Notes under the pieces: generated by a model
Told to the model about the DNA's origin: nothing
The model's database searches: none
Seen by the model: only the letters and a program-made list of their open reading frames with translations
NCBI GenBank assembly: GCA_036006425.1
Contig: DASYPQ010000022.1
Coordinates: forward strand, 124,001-188,000
Reading direction: 5' to 3'
DNA length: 64,000 nt
Source of the DNA: DASYPQ01 sp036006425
GTDB taxonomy: Bacteria; Planctomycetota; UBA1135; GCA-002686595
Shown: piece by piece, positions 32,802 through 41,856 of the stretch
Numbering within the stretch: the first letter of the stretch is position 1
Layout: every line of letters starts with the position of its first letter
Made by a program: the position numbers and the translations under genes

Positions 32802-35531
32802 TCAGTCGCCCGCGGCGTCGTGCTCCTCGTCGAGCACGGGAACCGGATCGGGTCCGCGGTCGTGCTCGGCGATGTCCTCGCCGATGCCCGCGTCCTGCAT
32901 CCGCGCGACGAGAGTGTCCGGATCCCAACCGAGGTAGAGCGCCGCACGGGTCTTGTTCAGGCGACCGCCGGGCTTGCGCGTGACGCGGAGCGCGGCGAGG
33001 AGATCGCTGCGCAACGGGTGACGCGACGGCAGCCGACGCGCGATCGGCAGCGAGAACCTGCGCGCGATGTCGAGGAGCTCGGGAGGCTCGACCGTGTGCG
33101 CGCCGGACCCCGGAGCGCGGTGGCCGACGAGCACGATCTTGTAGACGAAGCTCTCGAGCTCGCGGACGTTGCCGTTCCACGGCTGTCTCCAGAGCAGCGC
33201 GAGCGCTTCGTCGCTGAGCGTCGGAGCGGGAAGGTTCTCCTCGCGCGCGAATCTGCGCGTGAGGCACGCGGCGAGCGGAAGGATGTCTTCGCGCCGCTCG
33301 CGCAACGCCGGCAGGCGGAACTGGAGCCGATCGAGTCGGTGCGAGAGATCGTCGCGCAGGGCCTTCGTCTCGGTCGCGACCTTCAATCCGATGCGCGTGG
33401 TCGCGAGGACGCGCGCCGAGTCGGTCGCCGCCGTGACGCCGTCGTGGGCTTCGAGGATGCGCAGCAACTCCTCCTGACCCTCGGCGGGTAATCGCTCGAG
33501 GTCCTCGAGGATGAGAGTCCCCCCGCGAGTCGAATCGATCCACGCGCCGACCGCTCCGACGTTCGACGGCGATCCGCAGTCGACGACGCGGAGCACGCTG
33601 TCGCCCGTCCGGCCTTCGTAGTGCAGCCACCGCGCGAGGACGGTCTTCCCCGCTCCCGCGGGTCCGCACAGGACGACCGGCGAGCGCGAGCGAGCCGCGG
33701 CGAGGACGTCCTGCGCGAACCCGCGGAACTCGGACCGCTGGGCGTCGAACCAGACCTCGAACCCGAAGCGCTCGCGGTGCCAACCGACGAACTGCGCGAG
33801 GCGCAGCGACAACCCTCCGCGCTGCGTCGCGGCCGCGAAACGCTCCGGATCGACGTCGCGGAAGTCGCGCCGGCGGCTGGACTCGATCGCGAGCAACCCG
33901 CACAACGCGCCGCCGGCGGAGAGCGGCAGCACGACGCCCGAAGCCGCTTTCGCGTCGATCGACAATCGCGGATCCGGCTCGTCGAAGCCGACGCGGCTCG
34001 AGGTCGAGATCGCGCGGGTCAGTGCCCGGCCTCGGCCGGTGGGTTCCGGCGAGAGGCCAGATCCCTCGCCGCCGGAGGCGATGAGCCGCAGCTCGACGCC
34101 TTCGATCTCGAACCCCCACCAACGTCGCTGGGCCGTCTTGATCGCGAGCTCGGCGACCAGCGCGTCGAAGACCGCGGCGCAGGCCGTGCTCCGGGATTCC
34201 GTGGCGACGCGCCACGGTGCTCCGGCGGGCGCGGCGCGTGCGCCGCCGGTCGTCGAACGACCGTGCCGATGCGCCTGGATCTCGGCGTGCCAGTCCGCGG
34301 CGTGCTCCGCCAGCGTGTCGACGGAAGGGAGGCGGTGATGCTCGCACTCGACGTGCAGCCACCCGACGACCTCGCCTTCGTCGTCGAGGACCGGAGCGAG
34401 CGCGAGCGCCATCGACGCCTCGCGACCGAGAGCCCCGTCGATCGGCCGGTCGCCGTCGCGGTGGATCACGACCGCGCGCGCGGACGCGACGAGCTCGTGC
34501 TCGCGCTGACCGGGGACCGCGCACGCGCCGTCGCGCTGCAGCAGCCACGCATCGACACCGCGGCGCAGCGCGGGAGCCGCGTCGACGACCAACGGATGGA
34601 CTTCGCCGTCGGCGTGGAACGCGAACACGCCGAGGACCGCGGCGCCGATCTCCGACCGCTCGCGCAGCAATCGTCGCGTCGGTCGATCCGCGGCGCCGTG
34701 GTCCCGCGCGGGAACCGCGCGTCCGGCGAGACAGGGCAGCCACTCCGGACGGTGAGCCCGCAGCTCGATCAGGGAGCCCGGGAGCGTCCCGGACCACGGC
34801 GCGAGTCCGACGACTGCGCTCTTCGCCGCGGCGAAGTCCCCGAGGGAGAGCAGCGTCCAGGAGAGGAGTTGGCGCAGACGCGGGTCTCCCTCGACGAGGG
34901 AAGCGTTCTCCTGGAGCCAGCCGCGCGCTTCGCGCACGGCGCCGCGGTCGAGCAGGCACTCGGCGAGCACGGCGACACCGGCGCGCGACGACGAGCGATC
35001 GGCGGGCGGAGAGGACGCTTTCGCGCCGAGTCCCGCGCGCAGCGCGCGTTCCGCGGCGCGGGCGCCGTCCGTGAAGCGCAGAAGTCGCGCGCTCCAGGGC
35101 AGGACGTCGGCCGGGGACGGCGCGAGACGAGCCAGGCTCTCGCAGATGCGGCGCGCGACCGATTCGACGGACTCCGCCGGCTTCGGCAAGCCGGCGAGCC
35201 AGGGCAGCTCGTCGCGGAATTCGTCGAGGACGCGCCAGGCCGCCGCGTGATCGAGGCCGGGCTCCCCCCAGGCGAGGAACGTGTCCGGCGTCGCCATCGC
35301 GCCGAGCTGGTGCCGCAGGAGGTCGACCAGGGCGCCCTCGACGCGGCGCCGATCGTCGTTCGCCATCTCGGAGCGCGCCTGGTCGAGCCCCACCGCGACC
35401 GCGCCGGCCCGAGCCGACCGGGCGTCGTCGCCGAGCAGCCTCAGGCACTGGACGACGTTCCGCACGCGGCGGAGTCTCGCGTCGTCGGCCGCGGGGAGCA
35501 GGATCTCGAGCGCATCGGGAGCCTGGATCAT
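32802..35531 (-). CDS. Sigma-54-activator-like AAA+ regulator with GAF-like regions and Fis HTH, lacking GAFTGA
   Basis: 909 residues from ATG 35531. About 1-290 is helical and TPR-like; 330-590 contains two GAF-like sensory regions (second: GVVLPLSAGGALCGLLAIESSRR). The AAA+ domain (about 600-810) has Walker A GPAGAGKT near 622, a Walker B-like LILEDLERL (ED instead of DE), the sensor/arginine region DLSHRLDRLQFRLPALRERREDILPLA and the family's WNGNVRELE. The segment normally holding the GAFTGA loop is missing: VDCGSPSN runs almost straight to GGTLILED. The C-terminal 45 residues are a Fis-type HTH (LNKTRAALYLGWDPDTLVARM). Without GAFTGA it should not remodel sigma-54 polymerase; a TyrR-like role at sigma-70 promoters is possible. 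It is the last gene of a three-gene operon. Confidence 0.82.
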   Translation of the reverse strand: MIQAPDALEILLPAADDARLRRVRNVVQCLRLLGDDARSARAGAVAVGLDQARSEMANDDRRRVEGALVDLLRHQLGAMATPDTFLAWGEPGLDHAAAWRVLDEFRDELPWLAGLPKPAESVESVARRICESLARLAPSPADVLPWSARLLRFTDGARAAERALRAGLGAKASSPPADRSSSRAGVAVLAECLLDRGAVREARGWLQENASLVEGDPRLRQLLSWTLLSLGDFAAAKSAVVGLAPWSGTLPGSLIELRAHRPEWLPCLAGRAVPARDHGAADRPTRRLLRERSEIGAAVLGVFAFHADGEVHPLVVDAAPALRRGVDAWLLQRDGACAVPGQREHELVASARAVVIHRDGDRPIDGALGREASMALALAPVLDDEGEVVGWLHVECEHHRLPSVDTLAEHAADWHAEIQAHRHGRSTTGGARAAPAGAPWRVATESRSTACAAVFDALVAELAIKTAQRRWWGFEIEGVELRLIASGGEGSGLSPEPTGRGRALTRAISTSSRVGFDEPDPRLSIDAKAASGVVLPLSAGGALCGLLAIESSRRRDFRDVDPERFAAATQRGGLSLRLAQFVGWHRERFGFEVWFDAQRSEFRGFAQDVLAAARSRSPVVLCGPAGAGKTVLARWLHYEGRTGDSVLRVVDCGSPSNVGAVGAWIDSTRGGTLILEDLERLPAEGQEELLRILEAHDGVTAATDSARVLATTRIGLKVATETKALRDDLSHRLDRLQFRLPALRERREDILPLAACLTRRFAREENLPAPTLSDEALALLWRQPWNGNVRELESFVYKIVLVGHRAPGSGAHTVEPPELLDIARRFSLPIARRLPSRHPLRSDLLAALRVTRKPGGRLNKTRAALYLGWDPDTLVARMQDAGIGEDIAEHDRGPDPVPVLDEEHDAAGD

Positions 35532-35574
35532 CGGGAGTGATCTCCTCTCGTGCTTCGGGAGTGACGTCGAACGG

Positions 35575-36270
35575 TCAGGTGGAGAGCGCCGCGCGCGCGA
35601 CGGCGCGCCGGACGGCGTGCTGGAAGCGCGCTCGGACGCCGGGGATCGCGAGATCGAGGTGCCGCAGGCGCCGCGACGCGCAATCGATCCACGCCGCGTT
35701 CCCCGCGCGCAGAGCCAGCGCGAGCATCGAGACGGCGACGCGCGGCTCGCATCCGGGAGTCCGCAACGCCGCCGCGTACCGACGCAGCGATTCGTCGGAT
35801 TCGCCCGCGCACTCGAGCGCGAGCGCCAGGGCTTCGAGCACGTCGCGACGTTCCGCGACGCGCGGACGTGCTGCCGCGAGCTCGCGCAGGAGCGCGATCG
35901 CCTCGCCAGGCTCCTCCTCGCAGATCCGCGCGCGGGCGAGCGCGACGAGACCGGCGACGCAGCCGTCGAGCCCCAGGGACGCGCGCGCGATGTCCGACGC
36001 CGCCGGCCAACGCGCCTCCGGCGTCGCCGCGAGGGCCCGCAGCATCGGCTCGACCTCGGCGTCGTCCGCGTCGGCCACCGCGATCGCATCCGCACAGGCC
36101 CGGGCCCAGCGCGCGCGCCGGCCTTCGGGCAGACCGGCGACGTAGAGATCCCCGCGGCGCGACGCCGCGCACGCGATCGACGCGGCATCGCGCAGCAACG
36201 CCGCCTGCTCCTTGCGGTGGACGAGACGCAGCTCGTCGAGGGCCGCGCTCCAGTCGACGCCGCACTTCAT
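35575..36270 (-). CDS. Helical repeat protein in the AAA+ regulator operon
   Basis: 231 residues from ATG 36270, overlapping the preceding sigma-like gene as ATGA. Ala/Arg-rich and almost wholly helical, with TPR-like units (ALLRELAAARPRVAERRDVLEALALALECAGESDESLRRYAAAL). No signal peptide, membrane helix or catalytic motif. The upstream half (GDLYVAGLPEGRRARWARACADAIAVA) does not match anything I know. Position between a sigma-like protein and an AAA+ regulator suggests a regulatory adaptor. Some family members could be anti-sigma or scaffold proteins, but this is inference. Confidence 0.7.
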   Translation of the reverse strand: MKCGVDWSAALDELRLVHRKEQAALLRDAASIACAASRRGDLYVAGLPEGRRARWARACADAIAVADADDAEVEPMLRALAATPEARWPAASDIARASLGLDGCVAGLVALARARICEEEPGEAIALLRELAAARPRVAERRDVLEALALALECAGESDESLRRYAAALRTPGCEPRVAVSMLALALRAGNAAWIDCASRRLRHLDLAIPGVRARFQHAVRRAVARAALST

Positions 36271-36860
36271 CGGTCGCCCTGCGCGCCCGGCGGCGGCAAC
36301 GCGTGGGCGAGGATCACGTCCAGGGCCCGGCGCGCGCGGCGAGCGACCTCGGTCGCGTTCTCCCCGCTCGCGCGCGCCGTCTCGTCGAGGCTCCGGCCGC
36401 GGAGGACGAGATCGACGAACGTGCTGCGCTCGGCGTACGGGAGCGCGTTGAAGGCGGCGCACGCGGCCCGCACCGCCGGCGGCTCGAACCCGAGAGGAGG
36501 CGCGAGAGACGCGAAGACGGTCGCCGCCCCGGACTGCGCGCAGCCCGGGTCGCGGCCGGCATCGTGCTCCTCGCGCAGCACTTCCTGCGTGGCCTCGGCG
36601 ACGGCGCTCTCGATCCACGCGGGAAGCTCCGGGCGACCGCGGTAGCGATTCGCGAAGCGGGAGATCCGCGCTAGCGCGCGCAGATGCACGCGGTCGGCGT
36701 CGAGGAGCAGCGCATCGGCGCGCAGACGCGCGCCCACCGCGTCCCGCACGCCGAGCGGATCGTCCTGGACGAGGCGGGCGAGCACTTCCCGCGGCGTTCC
36801 GCTGAAGAGTTTGCGCCAGCTCGGCTCGATGCGCGCTTCCGCCGTCGAAAGTCGATCCAT
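36267..36860 (-). CDS. Sigma-70-family-like protein (ECF-type, divergent)
   Basis: 197 residues from ATG 36860. The N-terminal half has a region-2-like stretch (DRVHLRALARISRFANRYRGRPELPAWIESAVAEATQEV, about 60-100). The C-terminal half has a region-4-like HTH (FNALPYAERSTFVDLVLRGRSLDETARASGENATEVARRARRALDVIL, about 140-188). The typical DDLxQExF motif of region 2 is not obvious, so it may be a diverged sigma factor or a DNA-binding protein derived from one. It is the first gene of the unit with the helical protein and the AAA+ regulator. The 264 bp between it and divergent fabI show no clear promoter. Confidence 0.65.
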   Translation of the reverse strand: MDRLSTAEARIEPSWRKLFSGTPREVLARLVQDDPLGVRDAVGARLRADALLLDADRVHLRALARISRFANRYRGRPELPAWIESAVAEATQEVLREEHDAGRDPGCAQSGAATVFASLAPPLGFEPPAVRAACAAFNALPYAERSTFVDLVLRGRSLDETARASGENATEVARRARRALDVILAHALPPPGAQGDR

Positions 36861-37124
36861 CGCCAGTCCTCCCTCTCCGGTCGCGTTCGGACGAGCTCGC
36901 GACCACCGAGCTCGCGCCCGGAGTGTACTCGGGGCCCCGCGCGGCGGGCAGGCGACGGGCGCCCGGCCGCCGGCACGGCGCCGCGGCGCGGTTGGGTGCG
37001 TGCGCGCGCCGCGGATGATCGGCGGGATTCCCCGATTCCGCGCTCGACTCCCCGATCAGGCTTTTCCAACGTCCTCGCGGCTTCGCTAGGATCCGAGCGA
37101 CGCTGCTTCCCCAGGAGTCTCTCG

Positions 37125-37898
37125 TTGCAAAAGATCCTCGAAGGCAAGACCGGTCTCGTCCTCGGAGTCGCCAACAAGCGATCGATCGCGTGGTCGTGCG
37201 CGCAGTCCCTCGCCGGGGCCGGCATGCGACTCGCGCTCACGTACCAGGGCGAACGCATGGAGAAGGGCGTGCGCGAGCTCGCCTCCGAGCTCCCCGGGTC
37301 GATCGCGCTGCCCTGCGACGTCACCCAGAGCGAGTCCCTGGAGGCCGTGTTCGGCGCCGTCGAGAAGGAATTCAGCGGCCTCGACGCGCTCGTGCACGCG
37401 ATCGCGTTCGCGAAGCGCGAGGAGCTCACGGGCGACTTCTTCAACACGTCGAAGGAGGGCTGGGACATCGCGCAGGAGATCTCCGCCTACTCGCTCGTCG
37501 CGTTGACGCGCCGCGCGCTGCCCTTGATGGAAGGCCGCGCCGGGTCGATCGTGACGCTGAGCTACATCGGCGGCGAGCGCGTGGTCCCGAACTACAACGT
37601 GATGGGCGTCGCGAAAGCGGCGCTCGAGGCCTGCGTGCGCTACCTCGCGAGCGACCTCGGCCCTCGCGGGATCCGTGTGAACGCGATCAGCGCCGGCCCG
37701 CTGCGGACGCTTTCGTCCGCCGGGATCTCCGGATTCACCGACATCCTCGACCACGTCGCGCAGCGCGCGCCGCTGCGGCGCAACATCACCGCCGAGGAAG
37801 TCGGCGACACGTGCCTCTTCCTGGCGAGCCCGATGTCGCGCGGGATCACCGGCAGCGTGATCCACGTCGACGCGGGCTACCACGTCATGGGCGTCTGA
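37125..37898 (+). CDS. fabI: Enoyl-[acyl-carrier-protein] reductase (NADH)
   Basis: 257 residues from TTG 37125, supported by CAGGAG 8 bases upstream and by the expected N-terminus (ILEGKTGLVLGVANKRSIAW). FabI reduces trans-2-enoyl-ACP in the last step of each fatty-acid elongation cycle. Visible are the modified Rossmann start (G-x5-SIA), the NAD-binding DVTQSE, the catalytic Tyr-x6-Lys pair in YNVMGVAK near residues 151-158, and the C-terminal GSVIHVDAGYHVMG. Length is typical. Triclosan-type inhibitors act on this class. It stands alone as a plus-strand gene between two minus-strand genes. Confidence 0.97.
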   Translation: MQKILEGKTGLVLGVANKRSIAWSCAQSLAGAGMRLALTYQGERMEKGVRELASELPGSIALPCDVTQSESLEAVFGAVEKEFSGLDALVHAIAFAKREELTGDFFNTSKEGWDIAQEISAYSLVALTRRALPLMEGRAGSIVTLSYIGGERVVPNYNVMGVAKAALEACVRYLASDLGPRGIRVNAISAGPLRTLSSAGISGFTDILDHVAQRAPLRRNITAEEVGDTCLFLASPMSRGITGSVIHVDAGYHVMGV

Positions 37899-37908
37899 CG
37901 AGGTCGGG

Positions 37909-38772
37909 CTAGCGCCCGCCCGCCGGCGGCGCGCGGCTCTTCGTCCTCGTCTCCGCGATCCGCTTCCGGATCGCCTTCGCGTCCCACTCGAACGCGGAGA
38001 CGGGCACCTCCGGGCGCGCCGCGACGAAAGCATCGAGGGCACCGAGCCACAGGGCGATCGCGCCGTCGAGCGTCGGATGGAGGCGGTCCTTCTGCATCAG
38101 CCCGGCGAGCTCGTCGACGGCCCAGCGGTTCCCGTGGATCTCGACGTCCTTCCCGGCGCGGAGCCGCTCGCCGAGGCGCGCGAGCGGGAGGACGACGACG
38201 TTCGTGCGCGCGGCGGCCCAGGCGCGCAGGTGCTCGTTCAACTTCTCGAGCTCGGCCGGCGACGGAACCTGCTCGGGAGCGAGCAGCCTCGGCGGACCGC
38301 CGGGCGCGGGATCGCGCGACGCCTCGCGGCAGTCCGGGAAGTCCCCCACCAGCACCGGACAGCGGAATTCCTCGAGCAACGCGAGTCCCTGGTCGAGCAA
38401 CTTGATCCTTCCGTCCGGGCTCGCGAACGCGCCGTATCCGAACCAGAACAGGAAATCGACGGCGACCACGAGCGTCGGATCGGAGGACCGCGCGGCGGCG
38501 GCGAGGGACTTGCCCGTCGGGAGCGGATCGGTGAAGAAGATTAGCGAGGTCCGCGGCACGACCGGACCGTGATCGGCGCGCAACGACGCCTCGACCAGGT
38601 CCGAGAACCGGACGTGCGCACCGTGCTCTAGCTCGAGCCCGAAACCGCTCGAGAGGCTCGCGCCGAGCACGACGACGCGGTCGAGGACCGCGACCTTCGG
38701 CGCGGGTGCCTGGGGAAGGACCGGCGAGCGCGCGGGCGCCGCGGCGACGAGGAAAAGCAGGGCGGCGATCAT
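37909..38772 (-). CDS. Secreted SGNH/GDSL-hydrolase-like protein
   Basis: 287 residues from ATG 38772, chosen because GAAAGGAG lies just upstream; an in-frame ATG at 38790 would overlap it. A signal peptide (MIAALLFLVAAAPARS) precedes a GDSL-like block I (VVVLGASLSSGFG, Ser near 40) and a C-terminal DRLHPTLDG near 230 giving the Asp-x-x-His of the SGNH triad. These features predict an esterase or acyl-hydrolase acting outside the cytoplasm. Other SGNH blocks (Gly, Asn) were not clearly placed, so substrate is unknown. The 16 bp to the divergent methyltransferase gene leave overlapping start regions. Confidence 0.72.
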   Translation of the reverse strand: MIAALLFLVAAAPARSPVLPQAPAPKVAVLDRVVVLGASLSSGFGLELEHGAHVRFSDLVEASLRADHGPVVPRTSLIFFTDPLPTGKSLAAAARSSDPTLVVAVDFLFWFGYGAFASPDGRIKLLDQGLALLEEFRCPVLVGDFPDCREASRDPAPGGPPRLLAPEQVPSPAELEKLNEHLRAWAAARTNVVVLPLARLGERLRAGKDVEIHGNRWAVDELAGLMQKDRLHPTLDGAIALWLGALDAFVAARPEVPVSAFEWDAKAIRKRIAETRTKSRAPPAGGR

Positions 38773-38788
38773 CGCGCTCCTTTCTACC

Positions 38789-39949
38789 ATGGCCGCGGAA
38801 AGGTCCGCGTTGCCGAAGCTCCGACTCGAAACGTTCTTCGTCACGTGCGCGCCCGGGATCGAGCCGCTCCTCCACGGCGAGCTGCGCGCGCTGCGCCTCG
38901 CGAAACTCGAGCGCCAGGTCGGAGGAGCGCGGTTCGAGGGGACCATCGAGGACGCGTGGCGCGTGAACTTGTGGTCGCGCGTCGGCGTGCGCGTGCTGTT
39001 GCGCCTCACCCGCTTCGACGCCGCGACTGGCGACGCGCTCCACGCCGGAGCCTCGGCGGTCGACTGGAGCCGGTTCGTGCGTCCCGACGGCACGATCCGC
39101 GTGGACGCGCAGTCGAGCGAATCGGCGCTCGATCACACGCATTTCGTGGAGCAGCGGGTGAAGGACGCCGTCGCAGACTCGTTCCGCGCGCAGCACGGCG
39201 TCCGACCGTCCGTCGACCTCGACGACCCGGAGCTCTCGATCCACGTGCACCTCTCCCGCGACCGCTGCACGCTGTCGGCGGACACGTCGGGCGACTCGCT
39301 CCACAAGCGCGGCTGGCGTCGCTTCCAGGGGCGCGCGCCCCTCGCGGAGACGCTCGCCGCGGCGGTCGTGCTGCAATCCGGATGGGACCGTCGAGCCCCG
39401 CTGCTCGATCCCTTCTGCGGGTCGGGCACGATCCTCGTCGAAGCGGCGCTCCTCGCCGGCGGCGTCGCGCCCGGCTCGTTCCGCGAGCGCTTCGGGTTCG
39501 AACGCTGGCCCGCTCACGACGCGCCGCGGTGGCGCGCGCTCGTGCAGGAGACGCGCGCGCAGGCGCGCTTCCCCGCGAAGATGCTGCTCCTCGGCTCGGA
39601 TGCGGACGCGGCGGCGATCGAGGGTGCGCGCGAGAACGTCGCGAGCGCCGGCCTCGAAGGCCGCATCGGACTCGAGTCCGCGGGCGTCGAGGCCTTCGAG
39701 CCGAAGCGCGGCTGGAACGCGTGGATCGTGACGAACCCCCCGTACGGGGAGCGCGTCGGCCGCGAGCAGGATCTCGTCCCGCTGTACCGCAGGTTCGGAT
39801 CGATCCTGCGCGAACGCTGCGCGGGCTACCGCGTCGCGATCCTCTCGGGGAATCCCGCGCTCGCGAAGGCGCTAGCATTGGAACCCGAGCGGCGGACGCC
39901 GCTCAAGAACGGCGCGCTCGACTGCGAGCTGCTCGAGCTCGCGCCCTAG
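38789..39949 (+). CDS. THUMP-domain class I RNA methyltransferase (RlmL-like)
   Basis: 386 residues from ATG 38789. The N-terminal ~165 residues form a ferredoxin-like plus THUMP RNA-binding unit (FFVTCAPGIEPLLHGEL start; DDPELSIHVHLSRDRCTLSADTSGDSLHKRGWR). The SAM-dependent methyltransferase follows: PLLDPFCGSGTILVEAA near 205 and the catalytic NPPYGER near 316. This is the architecture of the N-terminal domain of RlmL, which makes N2-methylguanosine in 23S rRNA (G2445), and of related Trm14-like tRNA enzymes. The RlmK half is absent. The start lies 17 bp from the divergent SGNH gene, the stop overlaps the convergent transporter by 4 bp. Confidence 0.93.
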   Translation: MAAERSALPKLRLETFFVTCAPGIEPLLHGELRALRLAKLERQVGGARFEGTIEDAWRVNLWSRVGVRVLLRLTRFDAATGDALHAGASAVDWSRFVRPDGTIRVDAQSSESALDHTHFVEQRVKDAVADSFRAQHGVRPSVDLDDPELSIHVHLSRDRCTLSADTSGDSLHKRGWRRFQGRAPLAETLAAAVVLQSGWDRRAPLLDPFCGSGTILVEAALLAGGVAPGSFRERFGFERWPAHDAPRWRALVQETRAQARFPAKMLLLGSDADAAAIEGARENVASAGLEGRIGLESAGVEAFEPKRGWNAWIVTNPPYGERVGREQDLVPLYRRFGSILRERCAGYRVAILSGNPALAKALALEPERRTPLKNGALDCELLELAP

Positions 39950-41856
39950 CGCGCGGCCGGGTGCGGATCCCCGCGGAACAGACCGGCGAGATTCAATGCT
40001 CCGCGCGTACGCACGAGCGAGGCGACGAGCAGGATGCCGAGGATCGCCGCGGCGGCGAGTGAGACGACTCCCGCGGACTCCTCGGCGCCGACACCGAGGG
40101 ACGCCGACGGAGCGATGCGCCACAGCGCGTAGATCCGGTCCACCGACCAGCCCAGAGTCAGCGTCACCACCGCGAGCGCGCCGACCATCAGGAAGACGAC
40201 GCGCCGGCCGAGGTGCCGTGTCAGGACCACGAACGTGCCGACGTTCGTCGCGGGGCTCGCGAGGAGGAACACGAGCGCCGCTCCCGGACTCATCCCCTTC
40301 AGGATGAACGCAGCGGCGATCGGAGTGGAGCCCGCGGCGCACACGTAGACGGGGATCCCGATCAGGAACATGACCACGAGCCCCGAGAACCCGTGCGCGA
40401 TCGGCGACTGGAACAGCTCGGCGGGAACGGCGGCCGCGACGACGCCGGAGAGCAGGATTCCGACGAGGATCGAGGCCCAGAGGTCGTCCATCATCTCGAC
40501 GAACGCGTAGTGCAGGATGCGCATGGGCCAGGCGCGCGGTCGCGCGGGCACGGCGGCGGCCGGAGGCTCGACGTGGACGTGCGGCGCCGCTTCCGCCGGG
40601 TGATCGTGTCCGCAGGCCGCTTCGGTCACGGGCGCTCCCGACGGCGCGCGATCGTCCGCGCGATCGAAGCCTCGACGCACGAACCAGCTGACGACCCCAC
40701 CGACGAACACCGCCGAGACGATGGCACCGAGAATCCGCGCCACCGTGAGCAGGGGATCGAGCAGAGCCCAGCTGATCGCGATCGAGTCGACGCCGGTCTC
40801 CGGCGTCGAGATCAGGAACGACGCAGTCGCGCCCTTGCTCGCGCCGCTCTTCCGCATCGCGACGGCGACGGGCACGACCGAGCACGAGCACAGCGGCAAC
40901 GGCGCGCCGATCAGCGACGCCTTGGCCACGGATTTCAGGTTCTCCCCCGCCATGTGGCGCGTCAGCCACGACGGACGGACAACGAGGTTCATGATGCCCG
41001 CGATCAGGAACCCGACGAGCAGGTACGGAGCCGCCTCGACGAAGATCCCCGCGCTCTGGCGACCGACGCGCTCGACGAATGCGAGCGCGGCCTCGAGCCG
41101 CGGCCAGGTCGCCGCGGTCGCGAGCACGCCGATCCCGACCGAGACGAGCTTCAGCATCGGCCGATCGGTGCCGTGAAACACCTCCGGCAGGAGATCGCAG
41201 GCCGCGACGTACAGGAACGTTCCGCAGGCGAACCCGGTCAGGATCGCGTCGAGACCTCGTCCCGCGCCCGACAGCTCGCCGCCGAGGAGGATCCCGACGG
41301 GTCCGATCAACGCGAAGAGCACGAGGAAGAGCCCTGACCGCAAGTTTCCGAGGCGCGCGAGACGCATCACGGTCGCGAGCGAAAAAGCCTCGGTCGCCTT
41401 GTGGATCAGGATGGAGAAGAGGAGCTGGGTCCGGACGGAAGGCTCCTGCAGGATCGTCGGCAGGGCGATGCCCTCGGAGAGCGAGTGCATGCCGAGGCCG
41501 ACCCAGGTCGCGGCCCAGAGCGCGCGGTGAGGGTCCGGCGCGGACGGGCCGGCGAACGAGCGCAGCCACACCTTCTCGATCGCGAACAGGAGCAAGAGGC
41601 CACACAGCGCGGCGACCCACGGCGCGATCGACCGCTCGACCTCGACGGATCCGGCGCCGTGGCCGTCGCCTTCCGTGTGGATTCCGGCGAGGTGCGGCAG
41701 CAAATGAAGGAAGACGGTGCCGAGAAAGATGCCCGCGGCGATCGAGACGAACACGTGCAGGCCGCGGTCGGACCAGCGCCGGTGCAGAGGCAGGAGCGCG
41801 CCGGCGAGGCTGACGGCGAGGATCAGGAGCGCAGTCTGGAGCGGAGTGAGATCCAC
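39946..41856 (-). CDS. Fusion of ZIP-family metal transporter and SO_0444-type permease
   Basis: 636 residues with many membrane helices. Residues 1-240 resemble ZIP zinc transporters, including the paired metal-site helices GMHSLSEGIALP (near 128) and LIHKATEAFSLA (near 155). Residues about 250-620 are a DUF318/permease-type transporter with the cysteine-bearing helix APLPLCSCSVVPVAVAMRKSG (near 320), STPETGVDSI and a second repeat with GSTPIAAAFILKGMSPGAALVFLLASPATN. The central loop (about 390-450) is His-rich (ACGHDHP, HVHVEPP), suiting metal sequestration. SO_0444-type permeases are annotated as Cu/Zn efflux. Metal specificity and direction are not determinable here. The ORF is continuous, so the fusion is real unless the assembly is wrong. 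Confidence 0.8.
   Translation of the reverse strand: MDLTPLQTALLILAVSLAGALLPLHRRWSDRGLHVFVSIAAGIFLGTVFLHLLPHLAGIHTEGDGHGAGSVEVERSIAPWVAALCGLLLLFAIEKVWLRSFAGPSAPDPHRALWAATWVGLGMHSLSEGIALPTILQEPSVRTQLLFSILIHKATEAFSLATVMRLARLGNLRSGLFLVLFALIGPVGILLGGELSGAGRGLDAILTGFACGTFLYVAACDLLPEVFHGTDRPMLKLVSVGIGVLATAATWPRLEAALAFVERVGRQSAGIFVEAAPYLLVGFLIAGIMNLVVRPSWLTRHMAGENLKSVAKASLIGAPLPLCSCSVVPVAVAMRKSGASKGATASFLISTPETGVDSIAISWALLDPLLTVARILGAIVSAVFVGGVVSWFVRRGFDRADDRAPSGAPVTEAACGHDHPAEAAPHVHVEPPAAAVPARPRAWPMRILHYAFVEMMDDLWASILVGILLSGVVAAAVPAELFQSPIAHGFSGLVVMFLIGIPVYVCAAGSTPIAAAFILKGMSPGAALVFLLASPATNVGTFVVLTRHLGRRVVFLMVGALAVVTLTLGWSVDRIYALWRIAPSASLGVGAEESAGVVSLAAAAILGILLVASLVRTRGALNLAGLFRGDPHPAAR

Noticed and set aside
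32802..35531. Canonical sigma-54 activator annotation
   Set aside because: The GAFTGA loop is absent, so only sigma-54-activator-like is claimed.
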